Source: Natrinema mahii (GTDB lineage: Archaea; Halobacteriota; Halobacteria; Halobacteriales; Natrialbaceae). From it: 64,000 nucleotides of DNA. Where the stretch lies: positions 1 through 64,000 of the forward strand of contig JHUT02000015.1 in NCBI GenBank assembly GCA_000690595.2. Reading direction: 5' to 3'. Of this stretch, positions 17,997 through 25,859 are shown in pieces (positions within the stretch are counted from its first letter, which is position 1; every line of letters begins with the position of its first letter). Both the position numbers and the translations under genes were made by a program. The notes below the pieces were generated by a model. It had not been told where the DNA came from, searched no databases, and saw only the letters and a list, made by a program, of their open reading frames with translations.

Positions 17997-19107
17997 CGTC
18001 TGTGATCGGGCGAAACTCGAACGCCGCACCACCGCGTGCTCCTTCGGCGACCGAGACGGTCCAGTCGTGCGCGTGGGCGATCCGCTCGACGATCGTCAAC
18101 CCGAGACCGGTTCCGCCTGCGTTGGTCGACGAGTAGCCGGGTTCGAACACTCGCTCGCGCTCATCGGCCGGAATTCCGGGCCCGTCGTCGGCGACGAGAA
18201 ACCCACGATCGGCGCTTTCGACCCGAACGCGAACCGGTTCGTCACAGGCCAACTCGGGGCTCGTCGAGCCATGCTCGACTGCGTCCTGCTGAGCGTGCGA
18301 AGCAGGGTTCGTCGAACCGTGTTCGACGGCGTTCCGGAACAGGTTCTCGAACAGCCGCTGGAGCCGGTCGGGATCGGCATCGAGCCGCGGGAGGTCCTCA
18401 GCGACCTCGAGCGACGCGGATTCCGTCTCGACAGTCGTCCAGGCGTCCGATGCAACGGCATCGATCGCGACGTTCTCGGAAACATCGATCGCGCGGTCTC
18501 CGCGGGCCAGCGTGAGCGCGTCTCGAATGATCCGCTCCATCCGGTCGTGGGCACCTTCGACCTGATCGAAGTGGTCCGTCTCGCCGGTCTCTCGCGCCGC
18601 CCGGAGGTGTGCCTTCGCGACGTCGAGCGGGTTCCGTAGGTCGTGCGTGATGACGCTCGCGACGCGGTCGAACTCGACGGGATCGGCGCTCGTCGGTTTC
18701 AGTTCGGTTATCAGGACGTACCCGTCAACCGCGTCTCCGCCGTCTGCTCCGTCGCTGGTATCGTCGTCACTCGAGCGACCGGCGCTGCGAAGCCGGACCG
18801 GGCGACGTTCAGCGTCGCCCGTTCGGATGCCGATCTCCATATCGATCGCGTTCCCGGCGGCGAGCTGATCGCAGGCGGTCGCGATCGCCGATTCGTCGAC
18901 TGCACGGTTCCGACGTAGCCAGTCGCCGACGCTCGTTCCGGTCGACGCCGCGTCGAAGGTCGCATCGAACGCGTCGTTCGTCGCTGCGATCTCCGGCGTT
19001 CCGGCCGAGGCGTTGTACCCCATGACCGGCACCGGAACGGCGTCGATCGTGATGGTCTCGGACTCGTCCGTCCGACCGGCATCGCGGCGGTCCGTCATGG
19101 AGATCAC
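17989..19107 (-). CDS. PAS histidine kinase with duplicated N-box segment
   Basis: Soluble histidine kinase of 372 residues. A PAS-like domain (residues 25-145) precedes the H-box ITHDLRNPLDVAKAHLR, then an HATPase domain: N-box LFRNAVEHGST, G1 VADDGPGIP, G2 GTGLGLTIV. Directly after the N-box a 17-residue unit is repeated (NAVEHGSTNPASHAQQ then DAVEHGST), an in-frame internal duplication seen in some haloarchaeal kinases. There are no membrane segments, so the signal is probably cytoplasmic. Overlaps the HTH_10 gene downstream. Confidence 0.88.
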   Translation of the reverse strand: MISMTDRRDAGRTDESETITIDAVPVPVMGYNASAGTPEIAATNDAFDATFDAASTGTSVGDWLRRNRAVDESAIATACDQLAAGNAIDMEIGIRTGDAERRPVRLRSAGRSSDDDTSDGADGGDAVDGYVLITELKPTSADPVEFDRVASVITHDLRNPLDVAKAHLRAARETGETDHFDQVEGAHDRMERIIRDALTLARGDRAIDVSENVAIDAVASDAWTTVETESASLEVAEDLPRLDADPDRLQRLFENLFRNAVEHGSTNPASHAQQDAVEHGSTSPELACDEPVRVRVESADRGFLVADDGPGIPADERERVFEPGYSSTNAGGTGLGLTIVERIAHAHDWTVSVAEGARGGAAFEFRPITDDD

Positions 19108-19380
19108 CGCCGCCCGGCCGCCGGGATGACGAACTCGAGGGGATCTGTTCGACGCGTCGCACCGCCCGATCGAACCGTCACTCGGCGTACCGCTGTGGCA
19201 GTCATACGCTCATCGTTGCGGTCCTGCTCCATAGGCGAACACGCTAGTAATAGCGAAAACCGATCTGAAACGTGTTTCGACTGGCCGACATGATGCGAAC
19301 GGCTGAGTCCCAGCAAACGGTGTTTCTCGGCGTGACACACGGCGGCGACCGTTTTCTCTCCCGTCTTCGAAGCCGCGGCT

Positions 19381-20295
19381 ATGACGGCGATCACCGCCGA
19401 CGGAGTATCGAAGCGGTACGGAACGGTCACGGCATTGGATCACGTTTCCCTCTCGGTCGAGGAGGGGGAAATATTCGGGTTCCTCGGCCCGAACGGCGCC
19501 GGCAAGTCGACGTTTATCAACGTCCTGCTGGACTTCGCGCGGCCGACCGACGGCTCGGCCGAACTGTTCGGTCACGACTGCCAGACCGAGGGCGTCGCGG
19601 CGCGCGAGCGTGTCGGCGTCCTCCCGGACGGCTACTCGGTGTTCGACCGACTCACCGGTCGCCAACACCTCGAGTACGCCGTCCGGTCGAAGGCCGCCGA
19701 CGACGATCCCGCCGAGATCCTCGACCGCGTCGGGATTTCGGAGGCGGCCGACCGCCCGGCCAGCGACTACTCCAAGGGGATGAAACAGCGCCTCATACTG
19801 GGCATGTCACTGGTCGGCGACCCCGACCTCCTCCTCCTCGACGAGCCGACGACGGGGCTGGATCCGAACGGAGCCGCCGAGATCCGGTCGATCCTGCGCG
19901 AGGAGCGCGACCGCGGCGCTGCGATCTTCTTCTCGAGTCACATCCTCGAGCAGGTCGAGGCGATCTGTGACCGCGTCGGCATCCTGCAGAACGGCGAACT
20001 GGTCGCCGTCGACACGATCGACGGGCTCCGCCAGTCGATCGGCGGCGGGACCAAGCTCCTGATCGATGTCGACGAACTGGACGACGCGACGACCGAGGCG
20101 GTCCGCAGCGTCGACGGCGTCGAGACGGCGACGGCCAGCGACGGGACGACGCTCGAGGTCACGTGTACGAACGACGCGAAGATGGACGTCGTGGTCGAAC
20201 TCCAGCGCCGCGGTGCGGACGTGATGAACTTCCGAACGGAGGAAGCCTCCCTGGAGGAAATGTTCGCCGCATACACGCGGGGCGGCCGAGCATGA
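19381..20295 (+). CDS. ABC-2 type transporter ATPase (NosF/CcmA-like)
   Basis: ATPase of 304 residues for an ABC-2 exporter. Walker A GPNGAGKST, signature YSKGMKQRL, Walker B LLLLDEPTTGLDP, then a C-terminal accessory domain of about 85 residues typical of drug/NosF-type ATPases. The stop overlaps the start of the first permease (ATGA). It is followed by two permease genes, and drives an exporter of unknown substrate or a membrane-protein maturation step like NosFY. Confidence 0.9.
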   Translation: MTAITADGVSKRYGTVTALDHVSLSVEEGEIFGFLGPNGAGKSTFINVLLDFARPTDGSAELFGHDCQTEGVAARERVGVLPDGYSVFDRLTGRQHLEYAVRSKAADDDPAEILDRVGISEAADRPASDYSKGMKQRLILGMSLVGDPDLLLLDEPTTGLDPNGAAEIRSILREERDRGAAIFFSSHILEQVEAICDRVGILQNGELVAVDTIDGLRQSIGGGTKLLIDVDELDDATTEAVRSVDGVETATASDGTTLEVTCTNDAKMDVVVELQRRGADVMNFRTEEASLEEMFAAYTRGGRA

Positions 20296-21101
20296 ACTGG
20301 CGGGTCATCGCCCGGACGGACGCCGCGCTCGCTTCGGCGCCGCGTTCGACTCGTCTGGTACTGGGGCTGCCGGCCGTCACGATCCTCGTGGCCGCGTACC
20401 TCTATCCGGTGTTCGGATCCGAGCCGATCACGACCGCCCGCTTCGCCGGGTTCGTGGACGGCTGGCTCGCGACCGTCGTTCCCCTGACCGGCGTCTTGCT
20501 GGGCCACGACGCGGTCGTCAGCGAGCGCGAGTCCGGCTCGCTGTTGCTCTCGCTGTCGCTGCCACACGGACGCGACGACTTCGTTCTCGGGAAAGTCCTG
20601 AGCCGCGTCGGGCTGGTGAGCGGCGTCATCCTCGCCGCGATGATCGTCGGTGCCGGACTCGTCGTCTACCCGTTCGGCCGACTCGAGGCCGTGCGGTTCT
20701 GTGGCTTCGTCGCGACGACCGTCGCGTTCGGCGCGATCTGGACCAACCTCGGGATCGCCGCATCGCTCTCGACCGCGACCAAGCAGCGCGCGTTCGTGGT
20801 CGCGTTCGGACTGTTCTTCCTGCTCGTACTGGTCTGGGACGGCATCGCCGACGGACTCCGGTACGGGCTCGACAGAGCCGGACTCGTCGACGGGAGCCTT
20901 CCCGACCCCGTCCGGTTCGTCGTCGACCTCGAGCCCGGTGCCGTCTTCCAGCGGATCACCGCGGGCTTTTTCGATCCGAGTGCGAGCGTCGACGGTCCGT
21001 GGTATCTCGGCGAGTGGGTCGCACTGGCCGTCTTCGGTCTCTGGCTGATCGGCCCCATAATGGTGACGTACAGCCGCTTTGCCGGCAGTGATCTCTCATG
21101 A
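20292..21101 (+). CDS. ABC-2 family permease (NosY-like), first of two
   Basis: Membrane protein of 269 residues with six hydrophobic segments. Family pattern: N-terminal amphipathic start MNWRVIARTDAALA, the GVLLGHDAVVSERESGSLLLSLSLPHGR loop shared with NosY-like permeases, then repeated helices. I chose the ATG at 20292, which overlaps the ATPase stop; the open frame upstream is the ATPase shadow. It is a sister of the next gene, with the same loop, and the two likely form a heterodimer. Confidence 0.88.
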   Translation: MNWRVIARTDAALASAPRSTRLVLGLPAVTILVAAYLYPVFGSEPITTARFAGFVDGWLATVVPLTGVLLGHDAVVSERESGSLLLSLSLPHGRDDFVLGKVLSRVGLVSGVILAAMIVGAGLVVYPFGRLEAVRFCGFVATTVAFGAIWTNLGIAASLSTATKQRAFVVAFGLFFLLVLVWDGIADGLRYGLDRAGLVDGSLPDPVRFVVDLEPGAVFQRITAGFFDPSASVDGPWYLGEWVALAVFGLWLIGPIMVTYSRFAGSDLS

Positions 21102-21910
21102 GTTGGCGGGATATCGCACGCAAAGACGTTCACGATGCCAGCCGCTCTCGAACACTTTGGCTGCTGCTCGGGTTGCTATCGGTCCTGTTCGGCGGCTACG
21201 CCGTCGCGTCCGCCTCGGCGGGCGACGGGACGTTCGCGGGGTTCGTCACGGGTTCGGTCGGACTCGTCGACGGCTTCCTGCCGATACTCGGCATCTTGCT
21301 GGGCTATCGGTCGATCTCCGACGACCGAACCGATGGGAGCCTCTTGCTCTCGCTGTCGCTGCCGCAGTCCCGCAGGGAGGTGCTCGTGGGAACGGCGGTC
21401 GGTCGGACGGTCACGTTGCTGGTACCGACGCTGTTCGGGCTGTCGGTCGCCGGACTGTACGCGGCGCTGCGGTACGGGACAACGGGCGCGATCGCGTATC
21501 CGTGGTTCCTGTTTGCGACCGCCCTCTACGGCGCGTCGTTCGTCGCGGTCGCCGTCGCGCTCTCGGCGTCGGTCACGGCGGATCGCCGGATCACCTACGG
21601 CGCGGTCGGGGGCTACCTGCTGTTGGTCGGTCTCTGGCGTCCCCTTAGCTCGTTCGCGGTGGCGTTTCTCCACCGCTTCGACACCAGTCTCGGGACGCCC
21701 GACTGGGCCCTGTTCCTCCAGTTCGCTGAACCCGGTGAAGCGTACGCTCGCCTCCTCCACGCCGGGTTCGATATCGAGCGGGCGAATCGGTACGTCGGGG
21801 ACGGCGTGCCGGCGTTCGTCGACTGGTGGGCCGCGCTGGTGATCCTCGTCGGCTGGATTACGATACCGCTGCTGATCGGCTCTCGTCAGCTCGAGCGCGG
21901 CGATCTGTGA
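21098..21910 (+). CDS. ABC-2 family permease (NosY-like), second of two
   Basis: Membrane protein of 270 residues, paralogous to the gene before it: it shares the start MSWRDIARKDVHDA and the loop GILLGYRSISDDRTDGSLLLSLSLPQSR, which in NosY-like proteins faces the cytoplasm. Overlaps the previous gene by four bases. Together with the ATPase it completes a three-gene transporter. The substrate is not evident; no copper, nitrous-oxide or halocyanin gene is adjacent. Confidence 0.88.
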   Translation: MSWRDIARKDVHDASRSRTLWLLLGLLSVLFGGYAVASASAGDGTFAGFVTGSVGLVDGFLPILGILLGYRSISDDRTDGSLLLSLSLPQSRREVLVGTAVGRTVTLLVPTLFGLSVAGLYAALRYGTTGAIAYPWFLFATALYGASFVAVAVALSASVTADRRITYGAVGGYLLLVGLWRPLSSFAVAFLHRFDTSLGTPDWALFLQFAEPGEAYARLLHAGFDIERANRYVGDGVPAFVDWWAALVILVGWITIPLLIGSRQLERGDL

Positions 21911-22025
21911 TCGTTCGGTTCTTCCCCGCTGCTCTCTGGGGCCGCCGACGGACTGTCGCTCCGTCGTTGGATCGAGACCACTGCGTTCATTACATCCTGC
22001 TGTCAATACTGTGAGAGAGCAACCG

Positions 22026-23744
22026 ATGTCGCTCGTCGGGACGTCCGCGGCCATCGCCCTCGACGTCACAGCGGTCGCGCTGCTTGGCTGGACGACGTGG
22101 CTCGCCGTCCAGTCACGCGACCGACCCAGCGCGGCCCCGTTCATCGCCATACTGGCGACCCTCACGATTCTCGGGTTCCTGTCCGTCCTGGCGGAGCTGC
22201 CGGGAACGTCGGCGGTGCCGTTGCTGCCGGCGGTCATCGACCTCGGCCAGTTCGGCGTCGCGATCATCGTTCCGGGCGTCTGGGTCGTGTACGCGCTCAG
22301 CTACACCGGTCGGGGGACCGGTCTCACGCGGTGGCGTCTCGCCATGTTCCTCGTGATGGCGGTCCCGATCGCCCTGAGCGCTCTCGTCGTCGCCGTTCGG
22401 CCCCCGACCACCGTCGGCGAGCAACTACTTGCATCGTTTATCGGGACGGAGATCATGCTGTTGCTGGGGCTGTTCACGTACGGCACCTATCTCCTGATCG
22501 GACACGGGTGGAACCACGCCCGTATCTCGAGGGGGCAGATCGCGGTCGTGATCACGGCGGTCGCAGCACCGTATCTCGCCGGCGGGATGGGGAATAGCGA
22601 CCCCGTCGCCGACGGCGTCACCGTCGGTCTCCTCGTCTCCGGCGGGCTGTTCGCAGTCGCAGTACGGCAGTATCCGGTGATGACCGGCTTTCCCAAGGCC
22701 GATTACGTCGCCCGAACACGCGTCGTCGAGGCGCTCCAGGAGGCTGTTATCGTACTCGACTGGGAAAATCACGTCCTCGACGCGAACGCGACGACCGCGG
22801 AGTTGTTCGGTCGGTCCCCGCAATCGATGATCGGTGCTCCGATCAGTTCGATCGTCTCCGGCCTCGAGGGGAGCGACCTCTCGGCAGGCGCTACAGGAAC
22901 GATCTCGCTCCGAACGACGAAGGGACACCGGCGGTTCCAGTTCAGCGTCTCGGCGGTCGACGACGCCGAAACCGATCCCGGTGACGAGGCCGCCCCAGTC
23001 GCTAGAATCGTGCTGTTACGTGACGTGACCGACCGCCAGACGCGCGAACAGCGACTCTCGGTACTCAACCGCGTTCTCCGGCACAACGTCCGGAACGAAC
23101 TGGACGTCGTCCTCGCATACGCCGACCGTATCGACGACGAGGACGTGCGGGACGGGATCCGCGACAGCGCGACCGACCTCGTCGAACTCAGCAGCAAGGC
23201 ACGGGAGGCCGAAGACGTGATGACCGCCAGTGCGGGTTCGCCTGAGCCGGTCGACCTCGCAGCCGTCGCGCGGGACGTCGTCGAGCAGTACCGAACCGCC
23301 GAACGCCCGTGTGAGGTCTCGCTGTCCAGTCCCGACGAGTTACTCGTCTCGTCGCACCCGTCCGTCGTCCGACGCGTGCTATCGGAACTCGTCGATAACG
23401 CGATCACGCACGCGGACCACTCGCCCCGCATCGAGATCACGGTCCGAACGAGTCCCGACGGTGCCGCCGAACTCGTCGTCGCGGACGACGGCCCAGGGAT
23501 CCCGGCTCGAGAGCGAAACATACTGGATACCGGAACGGAGACGCAACTCGAACACGGGAGCGGTATCGGGCTCTGGTTCGTCAACTGGGCCGTCACGCAA
23601 CTGGGCGGGGACCTCTCCTTCCGTGAGAACGAGCCGACGGGGAGCGTCGTGACCGTTCGTCTCCACGACACCGAATATACGTCGGGATCGGACCGAAAAG
23701 ATGAGTGTCGGCGGACGGATGGCGTGTCAACTGGCGGTGACTAG
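22026..23744 (+). CDS. 7TM-sensor histidine kinase with PAS domain
   Basis: Membrane histidine kinase of about 572 residues. Seven hydrophobic segments (residues 5-225) form an N-terminal 7TM sensor, followed by a PAS domain (VVEALQEAVIVLDWENHVLDAN), the H-box LNRVLRHNVRNELDVVLAYADRI and an HATPase domain (N-box LVDNAITHA, G1 VADDGPGIP, G2 GSGIGLWFV). No receiver domain is attached. I chose the ATG at 22026 over the GTG at 22011. It lies 115 bases after the ABC permease on the same strand and might regulate that transporter, though a separate promoter is likely. Confidence 0.88.
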   Translation: MSLVGTSAAIALDVTAVALLGWTTWLAVQSRDRPSAAPFIAILATLTILGFLSVLAELPGTSAVPLLPAVIDLGQFGVAIIVPGVWVVYALSYTGRGTGLTRWRLAMFLVMAVPIALSALVVAVRPPTTVGEQLLASFIGTEIMLLLGLFTYGTYLLIGHGWNHARISRGQIAVVITAVAAPYLAGGMGNSDPVADGVTVGLLVSGGLFAVAVRQYPVMTGFPKADYVARTRVVEALQEAVIVLDWENHVLDANATTAELFGRSPQSMIGAPISSIVSGLEGSDLSAGATGTISLRTTKGHRRFQFSVSAVDDAETDPGDEAAPVARIVLLRDVTDRQTREQRLSVLNRVLRHNVRNELDVVLAYADRIDDEDVRDGIRDSATDLVELSSKAREAEDVMTASAGSPEPVDLAAVARDVVEQYRTAERPCEVSLSSPDELLVSSHPSVVRRVLSELVDNAITHADHSPRIEITVRTSPDGAAELVVADDGPGIPARERNILDTGTETQLEHGSGIGLWFVNWAVTQLGGDLSFRENEPTGSVVTVRLHDTEYTSGSDRKDECRRTDGVSTGGD

Positions 23745-23792
23745 CTTCGGCACTGCGGAGCGACAGGGAACGGGCGAGCGGGGTCGCCTTTC

Positions 23793-24053
23793 TCACCGGG
23801 CCGTCGTCTGGTCACCTCGTTCGGCTTCGGCGTCACTGATGATCTTGTACACGTGCAGCGGAACGATGACGATACCCAGCAACAGGTAATTCAGCGTGAG
23901 GAAGTTGATCACCGCTAGCTTCGTTCGGCCGACGTAATAGTACGCGGCCGGCGAGAGGACGAACGCTAACAGGATTGCCACGGGCGTGGACTTGTCTGCG
24001 AGCGGCTGTGCCTGTCGGCTGTCGTCGTCAGCAGGGGACCTATTCGTCGCCAT
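23793..24053 (-). CDS. Small two-helix membrane protein
   Basis: Protein of 86 residues starting at MATNRSPADDD. After a hydrophilic stretch there are two hydrophobic segments (PVAILLAFVLSPAAYYYVG and INFLTLNYLLLGIVIVPLHV), then a charged tail. It recalls small haloarchaeal membrane proteins seen near TM2-type families, with a G-rich turn between helices, but I cannot name it. It overlaps the end of the upstream 37-codon ORF by 14 bases, which suggests translational coupling. A longer reading from 24119 runs through that ORF and is less likely. Confidence 0.65.
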   Translation of the reverse strand: MATNRSPADDDSRQAQPLADKSTPVAILLAFVLSPAAYYYVGRTKLAVINFLTLNYLLLGIVIVPLHVYKIISDAEAERGDQTTAR

Positions 24054-24153
24054 GGCTGTCAGAGGAATCGCTCGAGCGGCGCCGATAGAGCGCGTATCCG
24101 AGTGCGGTCGTGACCGCAACGATGCTCGCTATCCTCGTCTTGCTCACCTCCAT
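24040..24153 (-). CDS. 37-aa single-helix microprotein
   Basis: Short ORF from ATG 24153 to TAG 24040-24042. The product begins MEVSKTRIASIVAVTTALGYALYRRR and ends in a Ser/Asp-rich tail: one hydrophobic segment closed by three Arg, then an acidic tail. This is the layout of a small membrane-anchored protein. The start of the downstream two-helix protein lies inside its last codons. Coding is inferred from layout and coupling only. Confidence 0.5.
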   Translation of the reverse strand: MEVSKTRIASIVAVTTALGYALYRRRSSDSSDSHGDE

Positions 24154-24316
24154 GTCCGAACGATGGGACGGGAAGCAAATAGGCCCCGAGCCAGTGTCTC
24201 AACGCCGGAAACACCGGTAGGTTTTCGAAGTGTTAGATCGCTATAATACAACACATGAGACGGTAAAAATAGCTCACGTCCGTAGTATCGGCTGAACGGA
24301 GGAAGTACTGACGCAA

Positions 24317-24520
24317 CTACGATTCATTCTGTGGTGACTCTTCTTGCCTTCCAAGGAGCCAGTAAAGCGCCAATCCCAATACAGCTTCGAGTGGCCCAAT
24401 GAAAACTGCGCCAAGAAGAAACAGAAAATACGCCGCGAGACCATGGTTAGAACGGCTGGTATCCATCCCGTTCTCGTATTCCGTTGATTCCACAAAAAGT
24501 TCTTCACTCAGTTCGCACAC
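24317..24520 (-). CDS. Small hydrophobic protein (67 aa)
   Basis: Protein of 67 residues: an acidic N-terminus (MCELSEELFVEST), then two closely spaced hydrophobic stretches (AAYFLFLLGAVFIGPLEAVLGLALYWLL) and a charged end. Probably a small membrane protein, no family recognised. The region has lower GC than the blocks on either side. The gene-free stretch 24521-24745 shows nothing clear, apart from GCTACTATAG at 24699-24708, which resembles one tip of the 82-bp elements described below but lacks the rest. Confidence 0.5.
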   Translation of the reverse strand: MCELSEELFVESTEYENGMDTSRSNHGLAAYFLFLLGAVFIGPLEAVLGLALYWLLGRQEESPQNES

Positions 24521-24745
24521 GCAGTTACCGCGAGCGTTGTGTCTGAGAACTCCACTAGGGTCAGACAGGAGACCGTGAATCAGCGGTAAGTACAGAAAAA
24601 CTACTTACCAACTGTCCAAACAGAGAGAATTGAAACAAACCACTTGTGGGTCTTTCTAGGACACGCTCAAGGTTCCTACAGTGGCGCCCATCGTCAGGGA
24701 AGCTACTATAGATCACATCAATAAAATATAACATCGAGAGACAAG

Positions 24746-25171
24746 TTAGCTCTCGTAGCCGTTGAGTTGGAACTCCGCCTGTGCGACGTAGCCGGTGACG
24801 CCCGCCGGGTGGGGAACCTCGTCCATCGAGGCCTCCATGATGAGCCAGAAGACGACTCGCTGATCCTGAATGCTCTCGCCGTCGACGTACTGGGCGGGGT
24901 GGTAGAACTCGCTTTCCACCTCCCTGTCATCTGTCCGGGTCACCTGGTCCTGCGCAGGGCCGATTTCGTTGGAGTTGGGCCGGACGACGACGGCCTCAAG
25001 GTCGCGGTTCAGCGGCACATCGATCTGCTCACTCCCGTCGGGATTGGAGAACCGGACCTTTTGGCTCGGTTCGCCGACGAGGTAGAACTCGCTCTCGGGG
25101 GTGATCCACTCCTTCCCGTTGAAGACCTGCGTCCGGACGCCGCCGTCGGTCGTCCCGGGTGTCGGCTCCAA
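24746..25171 (-). CDS. Hypothetical protein in plasmid-like block
   Basis: Protein of 141 residues with mixed beta-type sequence (VRTQVFNGKEWITPESEFYLVG; QRVVFWLIMEASMDEVPHPAGVTGYVAQAEF). I do not recognise the family. The start is a TTG (25171); the same frame continues upstream only to a stop that ends the preceding gene. It lies beside an origin and broken genes, a setting that suggests a plasmid or provirus-derived gene. Confidence 0.5.
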   Translation of the reverse strand: MEPTPGTTDGGVRTQVFNGKEWITPESEFYLVGEPSQKVRFSNPDGSEQIDVPLNRDLEAVVVRPNSNEIGPAQDQVTRTDDREVESEFYHPAQYVDGESIQDQRVVFWLIMEASMDEVPHPAGVTGYVAQAEFQLNGYES

Positions 25172-25186
25172 GGCCGTGAAGTGGAG

Positions 25187-25470
25187 TTACTGCTGGACGA
25201 CGGTCTCCTCGCCTTCCCAGTCCTCGGGGACGCCGTAGTTACGCAGTGCTTCCACCACGTAGCCGGGTCCGTGCCAGCGCCAGATGGGGACCCGTTACCG
25301 TCGACGTTGAAGAACTCTCGGACCCGCTTCGGGAAGTCCGAGTCATCCCACGCCGTCAGGATCGTTTCCTTCGAGACTCGCGTCTCGAGTTCGACGATCT
25401 CGGTTTCCTCCTCTTTCACGTCCTTCTCGTCACCGAGGTACGTGTGACCCTCGTGACGGCCGAGTTTCAT
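25187..25470 (-). pseudogene. Frameshifted small protein gene
   Basis: The N-terminal part (MKLGRHEGHTYLGDEKDVKEEE to VREFFNVDGNGS) and the C-terminal part (IWRWHGPGYVVEALRNYGV to EETVVQQ, stop TAA at 25187-25189) are in different frames. Both look like good protein. The switch falls at a run of four G (25286-25289 on the plus strand); restoring one base would give about 94 residues. It may be a true inactivation or a sequencing slip in a homopolymer. Family unknown. The ATG overlaps the stop of an 18-codon upstream ORF. Confidence 0.6.
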
Positions 25471-25523
25471 CGACGGGGCCCGTCCTCGCGGTCGAAAAGC
25501 GTGATCGCGTCGACGGTGGTCAT
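25467..25523 (-). CDS. Possible 18-codon leader ORF
   Basis: ATG at 25521-25523 begins an 18-codon ORF (MTTVDAITLFDREDGPRR). Its TGA overlaps the ATG of the next gene (ATGA), the same coupling used throughout this genome. It is too short to judge by composition. Confidence 0.3.
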   Translation of the reverse strand: MTTVDAITLFDREDGPRR

Positions 25524-25746
25524 GCTGCCACCTCGACTCTACGGACGATCAACGCCGCTCGGGAATTGTGACTCTGTTCGACACTGCTCTCAAAGGGGTG
25601 TGTGCAGTTTCGCATCGTTCAGCGACGGTTGGGAACGTCTATCAAGACAGTCATACGATTTGACTATAAAGCTACGGGTCGCCAAGGTGCCAAGAGAGAG
25701 CTACTACCGGCCGAATATAACGGATCCGCCGGTATTCCGATACTCA

Positions 25747-25850
25747 GGTGGACACCCCTCGTTTTCAGTGAAAGCGGATTGGTGGACACCCCTGATTTTC
25801 AGTGAAAGAGCGACCAGTGCGAGAGGGACACCCCTCGTTTTCAGTGAACC
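25747..25850 (+). repeat. Three direct ORB repeats downstream of orc1/cdc6
   Basis: Three copies of a 28-bp origin recognition box at 25747-25774, 25781-25808 and 25823-25850, all with the core CACCCCTSRTTTTCAGTGAA in the same orientation. ORBs bind the Orc1/Cdc6 initiator; copies at both sides of the initiator gene are known in haloarchaeal origins. Confidence 0.88.
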
Positions 25851-25859
25851 GCGAGAGAA

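Noticed and set aside
24699-24708. GCTACTATAG as a twelfth palindromic element
   Set aside because: Only one tip is present; no partner arm or half-sites within 100 bases.
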